From contig JAHZIZ010000246.1 in the NCBI GenBank assembly GCA_022601215.1, forward strand, positions 1-11,670: 11,670 bases of DNA, read 5' to 3'. This DNA is from Bacteroidota bacterium (GTDB lineage: Bacteria; Bacteroidota; Bacteroidia; Flavobacteriales; Flavobacteriaceae). Below, in pieces: positions 6,766-11,670 of this stretch. A model generated the notes under the pieces. It did no database searches. It had not been told where the DNA came from and saw only the letters and a list, made by a program, of their open reading frames with translations. Within the stretch, counting starts at the first letter, position 1, and every line of letters begins with the position of its first letter. The translations under genes and the position numbers were made by a program.

Positions 6766-7446
6766 ATGAAAATTACCTTTTACGGACAAAATTCTTTATT
6801 GATAGAAGTGGAGGATAAAGCTATTCTTATTGACCCGTTCATATCGGGAAACCCTCTTTCGAAGGATCACATAGATATTGCAAGCCTTCCGGCGGATTAT
6901 ATTCTTCTTACACATGCGCACTTAGATCATGTGTTGGATGCCGAAGAAATTGCTAAGCGAACTGGAGCAACTATCGTTTCTAATTATGAAATAGCCATGC
7001 ATTATCAGGCCAAAGGCTGTACCGTTCACCCAATGAATCATGGCGGAAGTTGGCAATTCAGTTTTGGTAAGGTAAAGTATGTGAACGCAGTTCATACAAG
7101 TACTTTTGATGATGGAAGTGACGGTGGTTTTCCTGGTGGATTTGTAATTGAAGGAGGTGGAAAGAGTATCTATATAGCCGGAGATACAGCACTTACTATG
7201 GATATGAAATTAATTCCATTATGGACACAACTCGATATCGCAATTTTACCTATTGGTGACAATTTTACGATGGGAATTGACGACGCTATTTTAGCAAGTG
7301 ATTTTGTAGATTGTAAAAAGGTACTAGGAGTTCACTATGACACTTTTGGATATATAAAAATCAACCAAGATGAGGCTAAAAAGAGCTTTTCTGATGCTGG
7401 AAAAGATCTTACATTACTTGAAATTGGAACTTCCCTAGAAATATAG
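6766..7446 (+). CDS. UPF0173-type metal-dependent hydrolase (metallo-beta-lactamase fold)
   Basis: A 226-residue cytoplasmic protein of the UPF0173 (YtkL-like) group. The metal site is complete: HAHLDH (His50, His52, Asp54, His55), His110 in AVHTS, Asp140 in IAGDT and His190 in GVHYDTF. The opening MKITFYGQNSLLIE and LIDPFISGNP are family-typical. UPF0173 members have no firmly known substrate. The gene ends 3 bases before menC and is therefore almost certainly translated with it, and it follows menA. That placement hints at a menaquinone-related hydrolysis or a housekeeping role. Some enzymes of this fold split thioesters, so DHNA-CoA hydrolysis is conceivable. However, flavobacteria usually seem to have a hot-dog thioesterase near other men genes, so this remains a guess. 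Confidence 0.88.
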   Translation: MKITFYGQNSLLIEVEDKAILIDPFISGNPLSKDHIDIASLPADYILLTHAHLDHVLDAEEIAKRTGATIVSNYEIAMHYQAKGCTVHPMNHGGSWQFSFGKVKYVNAVHTSTFDDGSDGGFPGGFVIEGGGKSIYIAGDTALTMDMKLIPLWTQLDIAILPIGDNFTMGIDDAILASDFVDCKKVLGVHYDTFGYIKINQDEAKKSFSDAGKDLTLLEIGTSLEI

Positions 7447-7449
7447 TCC

Positions 7450-8505
7450 ATGCTCAAAGCAAGCTTTAAAAAACATTTTTTAAAATTTAAGCAACCTGCG
7501 GGGACATCTCGAGGTATATTAAATACTAAAGAAGCTTTTTATATAATTCTTACAGATGAACATACTTTCGGAATAGGAGAATGTGGTTTATTAAGGGGAT
7601 TGAGCATCGACGATAGTCCCATTTATGAAGAAAAACTTGCTTGGGTTTGTAGGCATATATCCATGGGACTAGAAGCGCTTTATGCAGAACTCTTAGAATT
7701 CCCATCTATTCAAATAGGATTAGAAACGGCATTTTTGTCTTTGAATTCTAAAGATCCATTTCAAATTTTTCCCTCTGTTTTTTCTGAAGGTCAAGGAAAT
7801 ATATCGATTAATGGACTTATTTGGATGGGTGATGAGGAATTTATGAAACAACAAATAAAAGAAAAGCTATCTAGTGGATTTCGATGTATTAAGATGAAGA
7901 TAGGAGCCATTGATTTTATGACTGAGATCCGGCTACTAAAAGCTATACGTAAAGAGTTTTCGGCTTCAGACATAGAACTTAGAGTTGACGCTAATGGCGC
8001 ATTTAGTTCGTCTGAAGCCATAGAGAAATTACATATTCTTTCTGAACTAAACTTGCATTCCATAGAGCAGCCAATTAGACAAGGACAATGGCAAGAAATG
8101 GCAGAACTTTGCAGTAAAACGCCTTTGCCCATTGCGCTGGATGAGGAATTAATAGGATTGGTTTCTTCTGAAGAAAAAAAGAAGCTTTTACGCACTGTTC
8201 AACCACAGTATATTATTTTGAAACCGAGCTTTATTGGGGGCTTTAAGGGGAGTGATGAATGGATTTCATTAGCGAGCGAGCTAGATGTGGGTTGGTGGAT
8301 AACTTCAGCCTTAGAAAGCAATGTGGGATTAAATGCAATTTCTCAATATACCTTCACAAAAAATAGTAAATTGCCACAAGGATTAGGGACGGGAAGTTTG
8401 TATACTAATAACATACCGTCACCATTGGAAGTAAAGAATGGTACACTTTCGTACCTTCCTTCCGTTGTATGGGATACTGCGCAGATAGGCGTAACAAACC
8501 AATAA
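7450..8505 (+). CDS. menC: o-Succinylbenzoate synthase (MenC)
   Basis: MenC, an enolase-superfamily enzyme, dehydrates SHCHC to o-succinylbenzoate in menaquinone synthesis. All catalytic residues are visible in the 351-residue protein: the KxK pair Lys148 and Lys150 in CIKMKIG, magnesium ligands Asp180 (LRVDANGAF), Glu206 (HSIEQP) and Asp231 (ALDEEL), and the opposite base Lys258 (IILKPS). The capping domain occupies about residues 1-115 (FGIGECGLLRG), with the barrel after it. Enolase relatives such as N-acylamino acid racemase or dipeptide epimerase share these residues, but the neighbouring menA and menE settle the assignment. The ATG lies 3 bases after the hydrolase stop, so translational coupling is likely. 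Confidence 0.93.
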   Translation: MLKASFKKHFLKFKQPAGTSRGILNTKEAFYIILTDEHTFGIGECGLLRGLSIDDSPIYEEKLAWVCRHISMGLEALYAELLEFPSIQIGLETAFLSLNSKDPFQIFPSVFSEGQGNISINGLIWMGDEEFMKQQIKEKLSSGFRCIKMKIGAIDFMTEIRLLKAIRKEFSASDIELRVDANGAFSSSEAIEKLHILSELNLHSIEQPIRQGQWQEMAELCSKTPLPIALDEELIGLVSSEEKKKLLRTVQPQYIILKPSFIGGFKGSDEWISLASELDVGWWITSALESNVGLNAISQYTFTKNSKLPQGLGTGSLYTNNIPSPLEVKNGTLSYLPSVVWDTAQIGVTNQ

Positions 8506-8541
8506 GTTTTTTGACTAATCTAACTAAATGCAAAAGCACAT

Positions 8542-9510
8542 ATGTATATAAAACAAGCGTATAACTACCTTCACGATGCTTGGAGGTATATTGTTGGATC
8601 TATTGCGGTTTTTATCGCGTGGCAGGTTATAGGCGCTTTGCCCTTTACCCTAGCTATTATTTTTAAATTAATGGGCGATGGTGAAGATGTGTTTGCCTAT
8701 CTAGAAGATCCTAATAAGTTAATGAGCGTACTAGATAGTAATCTTACCTTGTTTTTAATGCTATTTGCATTTGTGATAGGGTTGTTAGGACTCTATATTT
8801 GGGTGAAGTTTATACACAAGCAGCCGTGGATTACGCTAACTACCTCCCGTAAGAAAATGGACTGGGGGCGTTTTTTATTTGGCTTTAGCATTATAGGAGT
8901 CTTTAGTATAGTGACGACTTTATATGATTACTATAGCAATCCCGAGGATTATATCATGCAATTTAATCTTGTGCCATTTCTTATTTTAGCCGTCATAGCA
9001 CTACTAATGATTCCATTACAAACTAGTTTTGAAGAATACTGGTTTCGAGGTTACTTAATGCAAGGTTTGGGAACCATGACGGGAAATAGATGGATCCCCT
9101 TAATAGTAACATCAGTAATTTTTGGAGGCTTACATGCTTTTAATCCTGAAGTGGATAAATTGGGGCCAATTATTATGGTTTATTATATTGGAACTGGTTT
9201 TCTGTTGGGTATTATGACATTAATGGATGAGGGAATGGAATTGGCGCTTGGGTTCCACGCTGGGAATAATTTGATTGCAGCACTTCTAGTGACAGCAGAT
9301 TGGACGGCATTTCAAACCCATTCAATACTTAAAGATATTTCTGAACCAACAGCAGGTGTTGATATTTTAATACCCGTGCTAGTCATTTATCCCATTTTCT
9401 TGGCACTTATGGCCTGGCGTTATAAATGGACAGATTGGAAGGATAAGCTCTTCGGAAAAGTAACTCCTCCTGAACCTGATGTTATTTCGGAAATAGGAAC
9501 CATAGATTAA
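8542..9510 (+). CDS. CPBP family intramembrane glutamic protease
   Basis: A 322-residue membrane protein of the CAAX/CPBP (Abi, Rce1-like) family. The three active-site motifs are intact: EEYWFR (Glu164, Glu165, Arg169, the EExxxR motif), FGGLH (Phe194 to His198) and HAGNN (His239 to Asn243). About eight hydrophobic segments surround them. The first cytoplasmic-like tract is unusually long, and a charged soluble tail (about 290-322, with PPEPDV) follows the last helix. The substrate is unknown. It lies 36 bases after menC and 4 bases before menE, so it belongs to the menaquinone block. Other CPBP proteins act in prenyl-protein processing, bacteriocin immunity or peptide maturation, and this context does not choose among these. 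Confidence 0.9.
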   Translation: MYIKQAYNYLHDAWRYIVGSIAVFIAWQVIGALPFTLAIIFKLMGDGEDVFAYLEDPNKLMSVLDSNLTLFLMLFAFVIGLLGLYIWVKFIHKQPWITLTTSRKKMDWGRFLFGFSIIGVFSIVTTLYDYYSNPEDYIMQFNLVPFLILAVIALLMIPLQTSFEEYWFRGYLMQGLGTMTGNRWIPLIVTSVIFGGLHAFNPEVDKLGPIIMVYYIGTGFLLGIMTLMDEGMELALGFHAGNNLIAALLVTADWTAFQTHSILKDISEPTAGVDILIPVLVIYPIFLALMAWRYKWTDWKDKLFGKVTPPEPDVISEIGTID

Positions 9511-9514
9511 GACT

Positions 9515-10594
9515 TTGACACCAACCTCACCAAACATCCATCCAAAGTTTAAACTTAACGGTTTGCCATATGCTTCGGCCGAAGAACTACTCAATTTTGC
9601 CGATGGTTTGAAACAGCAAGGAGCGCCGTATGAAGTGAGTGTGGCCAATTTTTTGGAAGATTGGTTATCCTTTGAAGATCATGTTAATGTGAGTACTTCA
9701 GGTTCTACTGGAGCGCCAAAGACTATACAAATCAATAAACAACATATGATAAATAGTGCGCTTGCTACCGGGGCCTATTTTAAAGTTGGAGCAGGGACTA
9801 AAGGACTTCTTTGTTTGTCTTCAGATTATATAGCGGGTAAAATGATGCTTGTACGTGCTATGATACTGGGGTGGGATTTACACATTGTAGCTCCAGAAAA
9901 AGATGCGCTTACCGAGTATGATAATGATTATGACTTTGTTGCTATGGTACCGTACCAATTGTACCATTCTATGGACGCCTTAGATAAGGTGCAAAAGCTC
10001 ATTGTGGGAGGAGGAGCTATCTCAACTGATTTGGAAGCTCAACTGCAAAATAAGAACACGGAAGTATTTGCTACCTATGGAATGACAGAAACCATTACGC
10101 ATGTAGCTGTAAGACGATTAAATGGCCCAGCTAAAAACATCGCTTTTTCTGCATTGCCGGATGTGAGTTTTTCTCAAGATGAACGTGGGTGTTTAGTAAT
10201 TGAGGCACCCAAAGTTAGCAATGATAGAGTCATTACTAATGATATAGTTTCATTAGAAACTTCTCGTTCTTTTAAATGGTTGGGACGTATCGATAATGTC
10301 ATTAATAGTGGAGGCGTGAAGATTCTTCCTGAAGCTGTTGAAATAAAGCTATCTTCTTTTTTTGATGTGCCTTTTATGATTGCTTCGGAAGTAGATTCGG
10401 AGCTAGGAGAGCGGGTAATACTCGTTTTAGAAAGAGAAGAACAATTACCGGCACTCAATTATCATGAAGCGATGGCGAGCCTTCTGCCTTACGAGCGACC
10501 CAAAAAGATTTATACGCTCTCCAAGTTTCCGTATACTGAAACGGGTAAAATTAAAAGACATGACGTATTGGAAGTCTTAAAAAAGTATAAGTAG
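9515..10594 (+). CDS. menE: o-Succinylbenzoate-CoA ligase (MenE), short form with TTG start
   Basis: MenE, an ANL-superfamily enzyme, adenylates o-succinylbenzoate and transfers it to CoA. Motifs in order are the P-loop STSGSTGAPK (60-69), ATYGMTET (186-193), LGRIDNVINSGGVKI (about 256-270, with Asp260 binding the ribose) and the C-terminal TETGKIKR with catalytic Lys345. At 359 residues it is about 100 shorter than typical MenE; the missing part is the N-terminal region before the P-loop, as in other flavobacterial versions. The start is TTG at 9515, 4 bases after the CPBP stop. No ATG occurs before the P-loop, and the sequence from the TTG on (NIHPKFKLNG) resembles the family N-terminus. 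The spacing implies coupling to the CPBP gene. Confidence 0.9.
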   Translation: MTPTSPNIHPKFKLNGLPYASAEELLNFADGLKQQGAPYEVSVANFLEDWLSFEDHVNVSTSGSTGAPKTIQINKQHMINSALATGAYFKVGAGTKGLLCLSSDYIAGKMMLVRAMILGWDLHIVAPEKDALTEYDNDYDFVAMVPYQLYHSMDALDKVQKLIVGGGAISTDLEAQLQNKNTEVFATYGMTETITHVAVRRLNGPAKNIAFSALPDVSFSQDERGCLVIEAPKVSNDRVITNDIVSLETSRSFKWLGRIDNVINSGGVKILPEAVEIKLSSFFDVPFMIASEVDSELGERVILVLEREEQLPALNYHEAMASLLPYERPKKIYTLSKFPYTETGKIKRHDVLEVLKKYK

Positions 10595-10597
10595 ATA

Positions 10598-10631
10598 GTT
10601 CCCTCATTCAAATGTTATGTTCCCTCAAATG
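10598..10631 (+). repeat. Direct repeat GTTCCCTCA after menE
   Basis: GTTCCCTCA occurs at 10598-10606 and again at 10619-10627, 21 bases apart. Each copy is followed by AAATG, directly in the second copy and after three extra bases in the first. The second copy overlaps the start codon of the small ORF. It could be a small tandem duplication or a binding site. Confidence 0.5.
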
Positions 10632-10706
10632 ATCTTGTGGTCTCCTTTGTGTATAGCTATGTTTGTTCCTGCAATGATAACAATTGCAAGTTTTGGTTGG
10701 TTTTAG
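10617..10706 (+). CDS. Possible 29-residue hydrophobic, Met-rich small protein or leader peptide
   Basis: ATG at 10617 opens a 29-codon frame ending in TAG at 10704-10706. The peptide begins MFPQMILWSPLC and ends in ASFGWF. It has no charged residue, five Met, three Pro, two Trp and one Cys, and is hydrophobic throughout, so it could span the membrane once. It starts 22 bases after menE stops, and its stop codon overlaps the first two bases of the terminator stem, as expected for the last gene of a transcript or for a leader peptide. Against it: it is short, no Shine-Dalgarno is visible (normal for this phylum), and a good promoter match lies inside it. I do not recognise the peptide and assign no function. 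Confidence 0.35.
   Translation: MFPQMILWSPLCIAMFVPAMITIASFGWF
10636..10666 (+). promoter_or_regulatory. TTG-N20-TATGTTTG promoter match upstream of the terminator
   Basis: TTG (10636-10638) and TATGTTTG (10659-10666, exact TAnnTTTG) are separated by 20 bases, within the 17-23 range of the Bacteroidota consensus. This is the best two-part promoter match I found in the window. Transcription would start near 10673 and meet the terminator at 10705-10741 before reaching the peptidase gene. It overlaps the small ORF, so at most one of the two readings may be correct. Confidence 0.45.
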
Positions 10707-10741
10707 AAAAGGGAGGCTTTTAGTATCTCCCTTTTCTTTTT
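10705..10741 (+). terminator. Strong intrinsic terminator ending the menaquinone block
   Basis: A perfect 11-bp stem pairs 10705-10715 (AGAAAAGGGAG) with 10727-10737 (CTCCCTTTTCT) around an 11-base loop. A T-run (10737-10741) and further T-rich sequence follow. It ends any transcript from menE or the small ORF and lies 24 bases before the peptidase start codon. Confidence 0.88.
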
Positions 10742-10742
10742 G

Positions 10743-10750
10743 TATTTTTA
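10743..10750 (+). promoter_or_regulatory. Weak -7-like element directly before the M24 peptidase gene
   Basis: TATTTTTA differs from TAnnTTTG only in the last base and ends 15 bases before the ATG at 10766, similar to the spacing seen at menA. No TTG lies at the expected distance upstream. It also sits in the T-rich tail of the terminator, so the match may be chance. Confidence 0.25.
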
Positions 10751-10765
10751 GAAAAAATATGCTCT

Positions 10766-11670
10766 ATGAAATACATACTTGTTTTGTTCATTTTGATTTC
10801 TAACTCGGTGGTAGCTCAAATTCTTCCTGAGAGAGAACGGGCCTTGCTTAAGGATGAGTTACTATCGAATCGCCTTAATACGGTGCTGCCAAAATTAATG
10901 GATCGTAGTGGTATTGATATGTGGCTTGTTATTTCTAGAGAGTACAATGAAGACCCAGTAATGCGAACTATGCTTCCTGCTACCTGGCTTAATGCTCGAA
11001 GGAGAACCATATTAGTTTTTTATAGGGATAGTATTAAAAACACCATGGAAAAACTAGCAGTAGCACGCTATGATGTAGGAGAACATATTACTTCAGCATG
11101 GGATAAAGAGAAGCAACCTAATCAATGGGCTCGTTTGGTGGAAATTATAGAAGAAAGAAGCCCAAAAACAATAGGAATTAACCTGTCTAAAAACTTCGGA
11201 ATTGCAGACGGACTTGTGCAAACCGACTATGAAGAATTGAAGGAGGCTTTGCCATCCCAATGGGAAGAACGATTAGTCTCCGCTGAGCAGTTAGCAGTTG
11301 GATGGATAGAAACTCGAACTCCTAAGGAGATGGAATTGTATGAAACATTAGTCTCGGTCACACATGGTATTATTGATGAGGCTTTTAGTACTCATGTAAT
11401 CACTCCAGGAAAAACAACAACAGATGACGTAGTTTGGTGGATGCGGCAAAAAGTTACGGATATGGGGTTGGAAACCTGGTTCCATCCAACCATTGATATT
11501 CAAAGAAGCGATGAGGCGTTAAAAAGTCATATTTATTCTTTTTCGAAAGGGGAGAAGAGTAAGATTATTGTTCCTGGAGACCTTTTGCATTGTGATTTTG
11601 GAATCACCTATATAGGTCTTAATACAGATTGTCAACAACATGCATACGTACTTAAGAAAGGAGAAACAGC
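10766..11670 (+). CDS. Secreted M24-family metallopeptidase, Xaa-Pro aminopeptidase-like (3' end cut by window edge)
   Basis: 301 complete codons are visible. A signal peptide (MKYILVLFILISNSVVAQ, cleavage near residue 17-18) sends it to the periplasm or beyond. Residues about 25-170 match the creatinase/prolidase N-terminal domain (SGIDMWLVISREYNEDP; GINLSKNFGIADGL). After IETRTPKEMELYETL begins the pita-bread catalytic domain. The first two metal-binding aspartates are visible, Asp277 in HCDFG and Asp288 in NTDCQQ, spaced as in M24 enzymes. The later His and two Glu ligands lie beyond the edge, so activity cannot be confirmed here. Members cleave X-Pro bonds or related substrates; some are inactive. 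The ATG fits the signal peptide. A strong terminator just upstream separates it from the menaquinone block. Confidence 0.88.
   Translation, partial: MKYILVLFILISNSVVAQILPERERALLKDELLSNRLNTVLPKLMDRSGIDMWLVISREYNEDPVMRTMLPATWLNARRRTILVFYRDSIKNTMEKLAVARYDVGEHITSAWDKEKQPNQWARLVEIIEERSPKTIGINLSKNFGIADGLVQTDYEELKEALPSQWEERLVSAEQLAVGWIETRTPKEMELYETLVSVTHGIIDEAFSTHVITPGKTTTDDVVWWMRQKVTDMGLETWFHPTIDIQRSDEALKSHIYSFSKGEKSKIIVPGDLLHCDFGITYIGLNTDCQQHAYVLKKGET

Noticed and set aside
7450..8505. Dipeptide epimerase or N-acylamino acid racemase
   Set aside because: These enolase relatives share the catalytic Lys and acid residues, but the gene sits between menA and menE, where MenC is expected.
8542..9510. 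Abortive-infection or bacteriocin-immunity gene of a defence island
   Set aside because: The CPBP family was once named Abi, but there are no bacteriocin, phage-defence or mobile genes here and the gene is embedded in a menaquinone block.

Overview
The window looks like chromosomal DNA of a member of the Bacteroidota, most likely a marine-type Flavobacteriaceae. The reasons are the AT-rich sequence, the near absence of Shine-Dalgarno sequences before starts, several TAnnTTTG-type -7 promoter elements, a TPR/transmembrane/LuxR-like regulator of the kind common in this phylum, and a gene order (menA, metallo-hydrolase, menC, CPBP protease, menE) that I recall from flavobacterial genomes. I see no rRNA, tRNA, CRISPR array, insertion sequence or phage gene. 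This is ordinary core-type chromosome with some regulatory and small-ORF detail worth a second look.

Layout. Positions 1-4043 are on the minus strand. In transcription order they hold an orphan HsdR-N-type PD-(D/E)XK nuclease-fold protein, a GT2 glycosyltransferase starting with GTG, an OmpA/MotB-like lipoprotein with its own putative promoter and a clear terminator, and a TPR sensor-regulator cut by the left edge. Divergent from these is holA (DNA polymerase III delta) at 4116-5123, which meets a minus-strand DoxX membrane protein head-on with only 5 bases between them. DoxX and menA diverge from a 116-base region that carries a perfect 9-bp inverted repeat next to a menA -7 element.

Positions 5620-10594 are a plus-strand menaquinone block. 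MenA prenylates DHNA. MenC dehydrates SHCHC to o-succinylbenzoate. MenE activates o-succinylbenzoate to its CoA ester. Between them lie a UPF0173-like metallo-beta-lactamase-fold hydrolase (3 bases before menC) and a CPBP intramembrane protease (4 bases before menE). menF, menD, menB and the DHNA-CoA thioesterase are not in this window. The block ends in a strong terminator at 10705-10741. Just before it is an unlisted 29-codon ORF for a Met-rich peptide with no charged residues, whose stop codon touches the hairpin. The right edge cuts a secreted M24-family (Xaa-Pro type) metallopeptidase.

The most interesting unexplained structure is the 10595-10765 stretch: a direct repeat, a hydrophobic small ORF, an internal TTG-N20-TATGTTTG promoter match and the hairpin, all packed in front of the peptidase gene. 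Next is the dyad upstream of menA. No intergenic gap exceeds about 200 bases.
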